64,000 nucleotides of DNA from Pleurodeles waltl (GCF_031143425.1 NC_090437.1:848483978-848547977); one strand, 5' to 3'. Positions 24,243-35,273 are shown, counted from the first letter of the stretch. Numbers and translations are program-made. Notes: a model not told the origin generated them from the sequence alone.

Positions 24243-25384
24243 GAACAATTTGTGTGTATATATTATTTGCTCCCACTTACGCAAACCTTTATATGGGCTG
24301 GTGGGAGAAGGAGATAGCTTGGTCTGACTCCAATAGTAAATACATGGAACAAGTGATACTATGGGTCAGATATTGATGATCTCTTTCTCATTTGGGATGG
24401 TGATGAAGGTTCTCTTGTACAATATGTCAACATATTGAACAATAACGAGCTTAATATCCATTTAGATTTAAAATATAGTGCCCAAACTATAGAATTTCTT
24501 GATGTCCAGATTTCTGTACAAAAGGGCAGTTTACAGACAACTATATTTCGCAAACCTACGGCTTGTAATTCAATTCTGCATGGCAATAGCGGTCACCCGA
24601 AAGCTTTGAAATGGAGCATTCCATATAGTCAATTTCTACGGGCTCGTAGAATTTGTTCCAATGATGAATGTTTCAATACTGAAATTGTCACCATGACACA
24701 GAGATTTCTGGAGAGAGGTTATTCTTTAAAGATCCTTAAATATGCACATTTGAGGGTGTTGAACATGTCCAGAGAAAAACTTCTCTTTAAATCTGGAGGC
24801 ACTAACAATCAGGATCAAAATGATGGATCTCCACCTAGACTGTTTCTCGAATTCAATTCTCAACATTCTCAACTAAATAACATCATACAAAAAAATTGGC
24901 ATGTTCTGAGACATGATTCTGCCATAAAGGACAGTATAGGTCCTCATCCACATATAACATATCGTAAAACTCAATCATTGGGTGACCATCTCACCAGAAG
25001 TCTATTTAGCTCCAAAGCTAATTCATCTTGGTTAGCTAAGAAAAGCCTTGGCTTTTGGAAGTGTGGGCATTGTAAATCTTGTTTATATGCACAAAACACT
25101 CACACATATACCACATTTGAAGGTAAAATCTGTGATATAACTGACCGTATCACTTGTGAAACTGAATATGTCGTATATGTTATTGAATGTGGCTGCCATA
25201 AAAAATATGTATACTATCAACACAAGAGGGACTGGGAGGTTAATGGTCCAGTGTACTTTCTCCCTGTGCATGAACCTATAATAGAAATGAGTACACTGTT
25301 CCAGAGTAAATTGTCAATGAGGACGAAAGGTAGATTGAAACAAGGTATTGTAGGAGTGCCCTCAAGCATCACAGTAGGATGCTA
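24243..25384 (+). pseudogene. Penelope-like element: RT C-terminal half and start of GIY-YIG
   Basis: Reads from APTYANLYMGWWEKE (RT block before the active site), through the active-site region containing IDDLFLIWDG, into a 316-codon frame (24435-25385). That frame has EFLDVQISVQKG, TTIFRKPTACNSILHG and IPYSQFLRARRICS, which are standard Penelope-like RT C-terminal blocks. Then come the cysteine linker FWKCGHCKSC and TCETEYVVYVIECGCHKKYV, the start of the GIY-YIG endonuclease. The frame shifts exactly in the YxDD motif (about 24355), so it is inactive, and the endonuclease is cut short near 25385. PLEs prime at target nicks made by this endonuclease. N-terminal RT is absent. Confidence 0.75.
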
Positions 25385-25695
25385 GGCATCATCATCGGGC
25401 TGACTCCTCGTCAGACCGGCACTGCAACGTCTGACGGGCCACCATACAAGGGGTGGTGGCACTTCAACCGAAAAGTTGTTTAGCAGATCAAGTTGAGTCT
25501 GCAGAACGTTCTGACAGAGGAGAAAAGGAGAGTGAGGGATATAAAATTGGCTCTGAACACCTAATGCCTCAATTTAATGTTTTTAAGTAAGGGTCAGGCC
25601 AAGATTAAAAGAAAAAGTAGGAGTTTTAAGGGAAATAATGTTGCCTATACTCCTGAAAAAAGGAAAGGAGGAAACAGTGTTCACTCCTAACACTT

Positions 25696-25755
25696 GGTCG
25701 ACATGTTTCGCGCCTACACGGTCAGAGATTGATCCAATGGCGCTTCATCAGGACC
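25696..25755 (-). ncRNA. Type-I hammerhead ribozyme motif, PLE-like
   Basis: On the minus strand: GGTC (stem I, 25755-25752), CTGATGA core (25751-25745), one unpaired A, GCGCC, a 24-nt loop and GGCGC (stem II), GAA, then ACATGT as a 2-bp stem III with a 2-nt loop, the cleavage C (25700), then GACC (25699-25696), which pairs perfectly with GGTC. All invariant hammerhead positions (CUGANGA, GAA, UH) are present. A minimal stem III is the known hallmark of hammerheads in Penelope-like elements. It lies 310 bp from the PLE fragment but in antisense to it, so it may belong to another PLE copy. The extra A and long loop could lower activity. Confidence 0.7.
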
Positions 25756-25764
25756 GTAAATTGT

Positions 25765-26152
25765 AACCGAATGGAGCCGGCGGAGTTGCAGGGGTGCTAC
25801 GGGTGCAGTAGCACCCGTCGCGATTTTCACTGTCTGCAAAGCAGACAGTGAAAATCCTAATGGGGCCCTGTTAGGGGGCCCCACGACACCCGTTCCCGCC
25901 ATCGTGGTTCTGGCGGTGTAAACTGCCAGAAACAGGCTGGCGGGAAGGGGGTCGGAATCCCCATGGCGGCGCTGCAAGCAGCGCCGCCATGGAGGATTCT
26001 CTGGGCCAGGGGTAATCCAGCGGGAAACCACTGGATCCCCTTTTCTGACCGCGGCGGTCAGAATAGCCCTGGAAGCACCGCCAGCCTGTTGGCGGTGCTT
26101 CCGTTGCCCTCCGCCCTGGCGGTCATAGACCGCCAGGGTTGGAATGAGGGCC
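25765..26152. mobile_element. Harbinger MITE, inverse orientation, left end lost
   Basis: Reverse-complement relative of the 21308 MITE: shares GCACCCGTCGCG, TTTCACTGTCTGC, GGGGCCCTGTTAGGGGGCCCC and GGCGGCGCTGCAAGCAGCGCCGCC. It ends with GGTTGGAATGAGGGCC before TGA. The left border joins the hammerhead-containing segment near 25765, without the expected terminal repeat. Confidence 0.75.
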
Positions 26153-27564
26153 TGAGTGTTCTGGACGTGATAATGTAATCTCTAAAATCAAAGCCCTTTC
26201 CACTACCTCAGTATGCCATGACTTTGGCAAAAACAATAAAAAAATGACATCATTCATGCTGAAGCACTAGTATGGGCTAAAATATACTGGTCTTCTCGAA
26301 GTTGATTCAGGAATCTAAAGTATGGATAAAGTAGAACCGGATGGTGCTTTATAGAATTCATTTTAATGGATCTCATATGTGGTAAAAATTCTCCGGAATC
26401 CGTAACATTTTATTGATGTTTTAAAAAATTTAAACGCGTACTTATTTGGTTACCATATGAGCAAGTACATGCAAACATTTAGCTTGGTCTATTATAAATG
26501 TGTGTTGTGAAATAAAAGAACGAAAAGAGCAATACCTATGACGTTAAGTACTGCAGTTTGTTACCTAAAAATGCGGGGCCAGGTTTTCCCAAGTCATTTA
26601 TGCTAAATATTTTTTGATCCCTAAAAAATAGCGTATTTTATTCCCTTAGACACTCAACTACAGGCGAGAAACTTATGTCCACAGGTTTGGTGTTGGATTT
26701 GAAAGTCTATTGTATGCCTTAAACTAGGAATCATTTAGTATTGTAAACTGCTCTCTGACAATCCATCAAATGTGTGAAACACAGGCTGTGCTACGAAAAA
26801 AGGTGCGAAAGTTTATTCAAATGAAACATCGGCGTCTTTTGTGGGTGCCCTTGTGATTAGTAAAATAGCACACGTAAAACATTTCCCGCTTTACCAGCCA
26901 ACCATGGCAATAGTCCTGCAAGAAGTCAGCCGCTGACCGAATTCTCAAAAGTTCATGTTTTTCAATGTATGTGACATGAGGGACATTGTGGAACCTGAAC
27001 AAATAAATTACAGATCCTGAAATACAAAGCCTGGATCTGATAATGTGTATGTATACGGGTGTCACGAACAAAGACATCTTTCAATTGAGCGTGTGTGTTC
27101 ACATTGCATTGGGGTAAGGTAAAATGATGGGGCCCTCCCTACAGAATAAGAGTGCCCCTGAGTCTCCCATATCTCACATATATTATTTGGTCTTGGGCGA
27201 AAAGGCCTCTTCTGAAGTTTTTGGGAGCCTCTGTGCAAAAGGGGCTGCAGGGGCCTGCGTTCCCTCTTGGTTCACAGAACAATTTCAGGTGAATAGAAAA
27301 TGCAAATGCTGTAAATACCAACATTGTTCTAGCTTTGTGGATATTCACAAACAATTGTAAAAGATTTTCCACATTTAAGGGCACTTGAAAACACGTCTGG
27401 TAGAATCGGGCCCAAATGGTTGCTGATTGTGGGAAAGAGCTTAGAATACCCATTAGTTTATGGGGCTACAGGGAAAGGGGATGGTTCATTTGGAAAGTTA
27501 CTTTTGTTGTGAGGTAAAAAAAGGACATGACATTTCAAAGCAACACATATCCTATGGCTAAATA
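26153..27564. other. No supported feature
   Basis: AT-rich DNA without recognisable genes, termini or tandem structure. Frames up to about 100 codons (for example minus 27453-27139) carry no motif. Confidence 0.5.
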
Positions 27565-27769
27565 TGTATTGTATTGTATTGTATTGTAATAGTATTTATA
27601 TAGCGATTACTACCCCTGACGAGGCGTAGAAACGCTTTTCGGCGAGTAGCACGCTACTCCAGAACCCAAAAGGAATTAGTGGTGGATTAGTATAGGGAAA
27701 TATGAGTACAGTTTTAGTATTATTATGAGTTAGTTTGAAGCGCGGATATGTGAGTTTGTTAGTTGGATT

Positions 27770-28130
27770 GACTGGAGTAATGGAGGGGTGGAGGAGGGAA
27801 GAATCCAGAAGTGTTAATTGGGAGTTTATGGTAATAGGATTTAGGCTTGGGATGAGTAAAGGGGGAATAGCGGAGGGAAGAACCTATGGAAAGGGTTAGG
27901 GAGATCATAGTAGCAGGGTGAGATAAATGAGGAAGAATTTAGTAGGGTTGTTTGGGAGATCATGGTAGTAAAGTGAGTTTTGGGTGAGTTAGATGTGGAA
28001 GAGGAGGGAAGAGCTTAGGCAGGGTTATTTAGGAGATGAAAGTAGTAGAATGGATTTGGGATGAGTCAGTGTGGGAATGGAGGATAGACTGATAGAGATA
28101 TGGCATATGGTGATGGGTAGACAAAGTGTG
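27770..28130. repeat. Degenerate purine-rich minisatellite
   Basis: About four imperfect units of 75-95 bp built from GGATGAGT..., GAGGAGGGAAGA..., AGGGTTATTTGGGAGATCAT and GTAGTA..., inside the LINE 3' UTR. Strong A/G bias on the + strand. Confidence 0.55.
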
Positions 28131-28228
28131 ATATAAAATGAAAGCAGGGATTCATAAGTATCTAGTATAACAACTTATCTAGGAGTTATGCAATGACATA
28201 TGAACATGTTAAGCATAGAATAACATAC

Positions 28229-28234
28229 ACACAC

Positions 28235-28269
<35 letters not shown>

Positions 28270-28365
28270 TATGTATATATATATATATATACACACATAC
28301 AAACACACATACACACATGAATACACACACATATGTACACATATATGTACATACATATACATATT
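28229..28365. repeat. Compound microsatellite (TA)n, (GA)n, (CA)n
   Basis: ATATAT, then GAGAGA, then ATATAT, then a CACA/TACA-rich stretch. Open frames across it are artefacts. Confidence 0.9.
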
Positions 28366-28533
28366 TAAACCATGAGTAAAATAGGTTTAGAGTATGAGTG
28401 TAGTTTATTGTTATGACATAGTAGCTATACATATTTTCTAAAGAACTATATATAACTAGAATAATCACATAATCAGATAAAAAATATTTATCAACATAGG
28501 CATATGCAGTCCATAGCTGTTTGAATATGGTGG

Positions 28534-29244
28534 TTATGAAGGAAAGAGCCAACTCTTGAGTAGTTTTCTGAAGACAAGATAGTTATCTGTGGCTCTTATA
28601 GTTGGGGGTAATGAATTCCATAGTTTGGCTGCTTGAACGGAGAAGTATGTACCACCTATAGTCTTTTTCTTGTATGGTGGTGTTCTAAGGCGGGGTGCCA
28701 ATCTTGAGCGGAGGTTTCTTTGTTGAATGTATTTGTTTTTTTTGTTTCTGATAAAAAGCGGCCCTGTTCCATGTAGAGCTTTGTGGGTGATACAAAGCAG
28801 CTTGAAGGTGCATCTTCTGGCAACGGGTAACCAGTGTAGTGCCCTCAAGGCAGGGGAGATGTGGGCTTGTGGCTTTACATGTAATAGTAGCCTGGCTTCG
28901 GAGTTCTGAATATGTTGTAGTTTTTTCATAATAGATAGAGATGATCCATGGTAGAGGCCATTGGCATAATCCAGTTTGGATAGTACAAGCAAGATAGTAG
29001 CTTGCACCTCGTGTGAAAATCCAAGGTGGGGGAAGATACGTCGTAGAATCTTCAAGGTGATGAAGCTTGTTCGTGCTAATTTGTCCATTTGGGCCTTCAT
29101 AGTTAACTTGGAGTCCATGGTGATTCCAAGGTTTTTTATCTTCCTTGGATAATTGAGGAGGTGGTCCGAGATCTTCAGGCCAGGCGCACAGTGGGTCATA
29201 ATTTTTCCAGTCACCACATATGAGTATTTCTGTTTTGGAGGCAT
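28534..29244 (-). CDS. L2-type LINE ORF2 C-terminal fragment, 236 codons open
   Basis: Contains KNLGITMDSKLTMKAQMDKL, SKLDYANGLYHGSS, ALHWLPVARRCTFKLL and KLWNSLPPTIRATDNYLVFR, and ends LKSWLFPS. This is the same domain order as the C-terminus of the LINE at 15.2-16.7 kb but a different subfamily (roughly half the residues match by eye). A frameshift at about 29240 separates it from HLKLNASKTEILICG, the preceding thumb block. RT catalytic motifs are missing because of 5' truncation, so the fragment is not functional despite the open frame. Confidence 0.75.
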   Translation of the reverse strand: MPPKQKYSYVVTGKIMTHCAPGLKISDHLLNYPRKIKNLGITMDSKLTMKAQMDKLARTSFITLKILRRIFPHLGFSHEVQATILLVLSKLDYANGLYHGSSLSIMKKLQHIQNSEARLLLHVKPQAHISPALRALHWLPVARRCTFKLLCITHKALHGTGPLFIRNKKNKYIQQRNLRSRLAPRLRTPPYKKKTIGGTYFSVQAAKLWNSLPPTIRATDNYLVFRKLLKSWLFPS

Positions 29245-29270
29245 TTAGTTTGAGATGACTTCAAGTCATC

Positions 29271-30597
29271 CACTGATCATGAGTGTGCAACCAATGCAAC
29301 GGCATGAATGTAGAGCATACATGCCAACATTTCAAACCTGTAAAGTGGGAGATTTTGAAACACAGTTGGAGGGTGTATTTTCTCACAGACTTCTACAGGG
29401 GCATAGGCAATTTTAGGCAAAATCCCGGCTATGAAAGAACACAGTGAGGCAATTCATGGTCTACAGTACACAGAGAAGATAAGAAAAGCACTGCTTATTT
29501 GAACTTTTGGTGATGCAAATATGTTATCTGCAAATCCACTGGAAACGGCCTTATGCCATGAAGCAACTTGTGACATCAGACTGACTGCAATTTGGAATCC
29601 AGAGGTGTAGCTACCAAACTTTAATTTGTACATGCTCAGACTGATCATGATTCACAGGAACAAACTGGAATTGTAAGTGCCTTCTACCTATGAACAACTT
29701 CCCAAACATATGCACACATTATGCACATAGAATTTCCGAATGGTGAGGAAAGCTGAACTCCTCCACTTAGCATATATCCACCTTCATTCAAGCACTTAGC
29801 ACATATAAAGTACAACAGAGTGCTAAAAGTTGTGCAGTGAAAGGCAAATAAATGGCATGTAAGGGCAAAATAATAATCGTAAGTACCATAATTCCTTTGG
29901 CCGCAGGTCTGGATTTTGTGGGGTGGAGTTGGGGTGTTTGTCGTGTTCGCACATTATGTCCGGTTCTTTGTGTAAATCAGAGGAATGGGCAGGGGCAGCC
30001 CTTCCACTACGGCAGAGCATCCCCCCGCTGCTGAAAGCAGAAAAATAAAGTGACAACAAAAGTGTTTTATTATCACTCTATTTTCTGCCTCAAACTGGCA
30101 TGCGCACCCAGAATTCTCCACCTGGCTGTGCTACACAGCCAGGTGGAGACCAAGCCCAAAGACTCACCGCCTCCCTGAGTGGCATTTCTGGTAACAGCAT
30201 GAGAGAAGCGTCAGGTCTGGGTGGGGAAGGAGGAAAAAGACGAGAGGAACCAAGGTAGCTGGAGCGGCAGAACACGGAGTTGGCAGGTGTGTTTATTTTA
30301 TTTATTTATTTTATTGCCACCCACGCCCCCTTCTCTTCGCGCTGGTCCCTGAACCCTGCACTGCCCCTGCCTCTTCCTGGCTGCAGAAGCTACTGGGAAT
30401 GGGCGTGCCCCTGCTGCTCTAATATACGTTGGCTCCCTTGAGGCTTTGAGGCATGAGGGTAAAGGAACAGGACATGCTGTTGTCGGAAGGCTCCCATCCA
30501 TGGCCCCATAGCACACATGAAAGAAGCATTGACATGCATGGACTTTATTGACCTATATGGGGTAGAAATGCAGCATTCTACTCCACTGATCATGACG
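29271..30597. other. No supported feature
   Basis: Only short open frames. 29310-29480 (CATACATGCCAACATTTCAAA...GTGGGAGATTTTG) looks like part of a dispersed repeat but has no termini. A hairpin (CACCTGGCTGTG / CACAGCCAGGTG, 30119-30145) is the only notable structure. Retroviral LTR begins at 30598. Confidence 0.5.
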
Positions 30598-32008
30598 TGC
30601 TAGCGCGCCCGGTCCTTAGTAAGTAAACTTACAAGGGTACGCGTATAGGTCGATGAATATTTTGAATCACATGGAGTATCCTAGTTCATGCAGTGACCAC
30701 TGAATCAATAATCAACATCAATGAGACAAAATATACCACCTTAAGTAACCTCAAGAAAAACCACCTTAATCAGAAATAACCATCACTCATGAAAAAGGTT
30801 AACAGTTTTTATTCCCTATTGATTACAATTCTAATCAAAGGTTAATTTTGCCTATCTTAATCGATCTTTATTAGTTCATCAAGGAAAACAATTTTCTCCA
30901 AAGAAAACATAAGCAACAATGCAAATCATAAGACAGTGAACATCAGCATTAATGAAGCAATTCAACAAATCAATTTGTCAGTCATTTGTCACTATCAACG
31001 TTTTCCCCTGTCAGCCTACCTAACCAAGATTAGCATTAGCATGTGGGTCTTCATGCAAAAACAATTTAGATAAAAACATTAAATCTAACCAGAAACAGCG
31101 CAGTTGGCACCTAGAAGAAAAGGCACAAATTGTCATTCACATTTTCATAGCTACCTATCCAGGATGGATCAACAACTAGTCAGTCTTCATCCCCAGGTCA
31201 TCAATGGTCAGCTATGTATCAGGCTCTCATTGTATAAGCCCAATTGTCAGTACATCGGACAGTGTCTCCTGACATCATCAACTTTCTCCTCGCAGTTCTG
31301 ATTTTGCTCCCTTTTTCATGAATTTTTATTAGGGTCTCCCAGCCCATCCCATTAATTGCTAATTGGTCAGTCTTGTCGGAAGTTATGACTCTAACCTATA
31401 GTTTTTGTTTACCAAATCTTAAATTTTGTGTAGGCCTAGTGTCCCATAAAACTGATTGGTCCTTCTTGCGATGAGAACATCATCCGGCTCTTAAGGTAAC
31501 GAAATTGTTGCATACAAGTCTTTAGTCAGTGCCTCTATTGTTCAAGTCCTTGGAAAGTACATTTAGCCTACACTACACATAATTGTATCCAATTGTCTTC
31601 CTTATCTCCTGTCCGTTGGTACATTTGCAGAATGTTCTAGCTGAGTGGCTTGAACTCTGAGAGGTTCAGGGTTGCCATCCCCGGTTACCAGTCCTGTGCA
31701 AGACACTCAAATTCTTCAATGTTCAGGGCAAGCAAGGCCCAGCGAAACCAGGCCTTTAGTCCAGCTAATTTAAGAATATGAATTAATATAAAACATAGGT
31801 TATACATCCAGTTATGATATATTAGCGTGTTTTCTTATACATTTTTCCATTATTTAGCATCTGTTAATACACATGATGACCACTCTCCGAGGGCACATTT
31901 TCGATTATATACATTATTTTCTAATATTAATTTCTCTATGCATTTTCCTCATCAATAAACACACGTTAATCATTAGAAATTTCTTTAATTAGCATATCTG
32001 CTCCATCA
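30598..32008 (-). repeat. ERV 3' LTR, 1411 bp
   Basis: Starts TGCTAGCGCGCCC (30598) and ends CTCCATCA (32008) on +, that is TG...CA on the minus strand. Just outside, the + strand reads GTCCCTCCTCT, the complement of a polypurine tract AGAGGAGGGAC, as expected directly upstream of a 3' LTR. Its left part matches 53680-54300 over about 620 bp, from CTAGCGCGCCCGG through GCGCAGTTGGCACCTAGAAG to GAGTCAGTCTTC-type sequence. Confidence 0.85.
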
Positions 32009-32058
32009 GTCCCTCCTCTGATGACTAAATATGTCATCACACCTTTCTTGTCAATACT

Positions 32059-33526
32059 TTACAAATTAGTCTCAGATGTATTTTGCCTTCTTCTTGAATT
32101 TTCCCTGTAAATTTGTCTCCTAGGTGGTTCTTCCCTCCTCTGATCATTTTTAGTTTTCCTTAATTTGACCCTTTGGCATAATTTGCATGTACCCCATAAT
32201 CCTAATATGGAAACCATCACAATTATTATTCCCTGGACAATTTTCCATAATATCACATTCCAAATTTGACTAAACCAATTTCCCACAGAGGCAAATCCAT
32301 TTCCAACCTTCTCCCAAACCCCTGTTTCCTTCAATTCTTTCAAATCCTTGCTTGAATTAGTTAAATTAGTAAGTAATTCCCTTATCTCTTTATCATTCTC
32401 AGGTATGAACGAACAACAATGCCTAGCATGAATCATTTTACAGACTCTGCCATCTTTCTCCTAAATTATGTCTAAAGCAAGCCTATTTTGAAGTGTCATA
32501 GCTCTATCCGCAGCCAATTCAATATTTAACAGGAGCATATTATCCACAATAGTAGACAATTTTCGTATCTTGTTTGCATTCAAAACAACTCCTATGGAAG
32601 GAATTATTGCCCCCAAAATATCTCCCACAATTGCAGAAGAGGTTTCCCTCCTCATGATGTAATTCAGTCACTTTCGGTATTTTCTTTAGATCATCTATCT
32701 GATAAATCTTAGGGAAAACTATCCCTAAATAGCATGTCCCATACCATTCTCTAGGAAGACGGTAATAAGCAATAAGTCCACAAATATAATAAATTCCAGG
32801 AATCACAGGGTCCTGACCATTCAGCATAAAAGTCCATTTACTCTGAAACAAAAACACATGCCTACATTCACTCGTTCCCACAAATAAAGTGTCAACGTGT
32901 GATTTTGGCCTACATATACAAAGCTTCCCCACATGTGATGCATCTAAAGCTAATCTCCTTTGTGTTTTAATAGCAGTGTAAGCATAGTCATTTTTATCAG
33001 TCCTTTTCTCCAGCCCTTTCTCTAATTTCTCCTTTAATGCCTTCCTTCTATCATCAGTATGTCCTATAAAGCTCTTTTCTAGCGGGGTTAATAAGCAGGT
33101 TAAATTATTACGGTGAGCATAAGCAGTTCCAAATGTTAGTGTTGGCTCAAAGAATCCTCTAATTAATACTATATCAGGCTTCTTAGCTATTTTACTCAAA
33201 TATCTAATAATAGGAACAAAGGAAAAGACAATGTCATGATATGAATAGAAATACTGAATGTACTCTTGGTTATAGAATCTGGTTAGTAGCCGACTACATG
33301 TTATGCCATAAGTTAAAGGCAAGCTATAATACGTGACCCCTTCTTCCACAGAGGAAGGAATTTGCATACACACAAGACAATTCTTTGCATCCATCGTCTC
33401 CACATACTCACTCAACAACCGATAGAAAACATTAGAAGAAAACTCTCCTTGTGCATTAGTATAGTCATGCAAATATTTTTCATATAGCTTGAAGCTCTCT
33501 AAAGCTGGTAGTGTAGTAGTTGACAC
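32059..33526 (-). pseudogene. env: ERV env (surface and transmembrane subunits), broken
   Basis: Surface part: 33526-32650, cysteine-containing, secreted-protein-like, without a clear signal peptide because the upstream part is displaced by an insertion. A frameshift near 32650 separates it from the transmembrane part, which starts with a hydrophobic stretch (AIVGDILGAIIPSIGVVL) in fusion-peptide position and has LQNRLALD, the region corresponding to the conserved class-I Env heptad/immunosuppressive-like segment. An in-frame TAG (32461-32463) follows, then CKMIHARHCC, a C-X7-CC pattern close to the CX6CC of gamma-type Env. The membrane anchor is about IVQGIIIVMVSILGLWGTC (32240-32180), with a basic cytoplasmic tail ending at 32059. 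Both lesions make it non-functional. Confidence 0.75.
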
Positions 33527-33534
33527 AATGTGAG

Positions 33535-35273
33535 GCCCCCCTTGCCCAAATTATCTAATCACAAATTAAATAAGTCAAAATTCAAGTGAGTAGAGTTGCA
33601 GATCAAGTAAGTCAAAATCCAAGTGAGTAAATTTCAAAGGAATACAGTCCAAGAATTTCACACCAATCAATAAAAAGTCCAATTTAATCCTGAGATTTAT
33701 TAGATCACATCTTCAAATTTACAGCATCATCCATGGAAATACACTCCAAGCCAACACGTGTTTCGTCATGGGGCAGTCGTCTAGTCCCCAACGACTTCTT
33801 CAGGGCTCTATATTATAAGTAAATAATTAATATTAGAAACCAAAATGCTCAAACTGTATGATGTAAATTAAATTATATAAAAATAATCCCCTTAAAGTTA
33901 AAAGAAGGAAATTTCCCAATAGCGATAGAGGAAAGGTGATCCTATTAATTGTGATAAACCCAACATAAAAGAGTCAAACCTAACAATGAACCACCAAGTC
34001 ACCACGTAAAAATAGTCAAAATGTTACCAAACACCAGATGAAATGCATATTAACAAGCATTAGCATGTGTCACTGTGACCCACTCCTTGTTCACCAGTGA
34101 AATAACTCAATATTAATATCAGCACCCAACGAACCAACATTTGCTAATTGTTTCATTTAACGTTAACTAGTGGGCATTATTTGGTTACTTTAGATTTGGA
34201 TGTACAAGATGTGATCCTTAATATATTATATTGTATATAAATTGCCTCATTTAAAAATACGGATGTTCTAAACATATCGATAATTTTTAGGTTTCATCTT
34301 TCATTAACCATTAGTCTATTTAATTTGTAGATTTTGCTATTTCACGTCCCGTAATTCTATATTTAGTCACCGTGCTTCTAAGTTGTGATTAATTAACGCA
34401 CAGTATGGCACTGCACCTCGCGACCTAAATCTGTTGTAGTAACGGACTACAGTCCGTCATCAATGTCGACTATGCGCGATGATCTCACACTCCCGTAAGT
34501 GTATTTACTTTCCGGTGAATGCGAGGCGCGTTTATGCGCACTCGCAACATGGCGTTCTCTTAATATGTAGACGCCGTACTTTGATCAATTGCTGCATATT
34601 AGGTAAGAACATAGCGGACTCTACGTATAGACTATTTTAGCCTTATGAACTTTAGAGGGTTGACAACATTATTTACGAACCCGGTACTTTTATTTATTAT
34701 ATTTTCTAGCCTGGAACGGAACGGCTTATCAAACATTAATATTCGATCTGTAAGGAATCTAACGTAAGATATAGTATTTCTACTTATTGGAGTGTTTTCG
34801 GATTGGGGAGTAGTCGCAATATATTCAATTGATTGTTATGCTCTTCTCTGTCCAATCAGGTATTTGGTTTTTCATTAAACAGTCATTACGGGACATTACC
34901 TACCTTGTGAAGCATCTTATAATTGCTTGGGATTGGAAAATATATAAGGTATGATGAGGTGTTAGTCCATTTTAGTACAGATTATTTATGGTATTCACTA
35001 TTACTTTACTTTATTTATTGTTGAATGTTGGGTCGTTGGGTGCTGATATTAATATTGAGTTATTTCACTGGTGAACAAGGAGTGGGTCACAGTGACACAT
35101 GCTAATGCTTGTTAATATGCATTTCATCTGGTGTTTGGTAACATTTTGACTATTTTTACGTGGTGACTTGGTGGTTCATTGTTAGGTTTGACTCTTTTAT
35201 GTTGGGTTTATCACAATTAATAGGATCACCTTTCCTCTATCGCTATTGGGAAATTTCCTTCTTTTAACTTTAA
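33535..35273. mobile_element. Insertion between ERV pol and env with 250-bp inverted arms
   Basis: Arms 33892-34142 (+) and 35022-35273 (inverse) are almost identical; I see one mismatch near the inner edge. They are separated by about 880 bp of unrelated AT-rich DNA without a gene. The minus-strand integrase frame runs about 14 codons into the right arm before stopping. Left of the arms, 33535-33891 is a separate non-coding segment with short direct repeats (AAGTCAAAATTCAAGTGAGTA-like, 33568 and 33607) and a hammerhead-like motif. I cannot classify it: a foldback DNA element, a PLE-derived insertion with inverted termini, or an inverted duplication are all possible. Confidence 0.5.
33749..33807 (-). 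ncRNA. Hammerhead ribozyme-like motif
   Basis: On the minus strand: AGCC (33807-33804), CTGAAGA (33803-33797, fits CUGANGA since position 7 is free), an unpaired A, GTCGTTGGGG pairing with CCCCATGAC with one bulge (stem II), GAA, then ACACGTGT as stem III (2 bp, 4-nt loop, or a longer stem), cleavage position T (33753), and GGCT (33752-33749), which pairs perfectly with AGCC. Same layout, including the extra A after the core, as the motif at 25.7 kb. The cleavage triplet would be GUU rather than the preferred GUC. Confidence 0.55.

Larger units (their letters stand above)
27565..29270 (-). mobile_element. Second L2-type LINE, 5'-truncated, with long 3' UTR
   Basis: Minus-strand coding part (28534-29270), then about 970 bp of 3' UTR, ending in a pentanucleotide tail seen on + as (TATTG)n at 27566-27588. 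Next to the tail, AGTATTTATATAGCGATTACTACCC matches the 3' end shared with the L2 copies at 15.1 and 54.3 kb. The UTR contains a degenerate purine-rich minisatellite and a mixed TA/GA/CA microsatellite. Confidence 0.75.

Noticed and set aside
27595..27650. CTGACGAGGCG...GAAACGC as another hammerhead
   Set aside because: Core-like heptamer fits, but stem II would be too short, no stem I pairing exists, and the segment is the conserved 3' end of an L2-type LINE.
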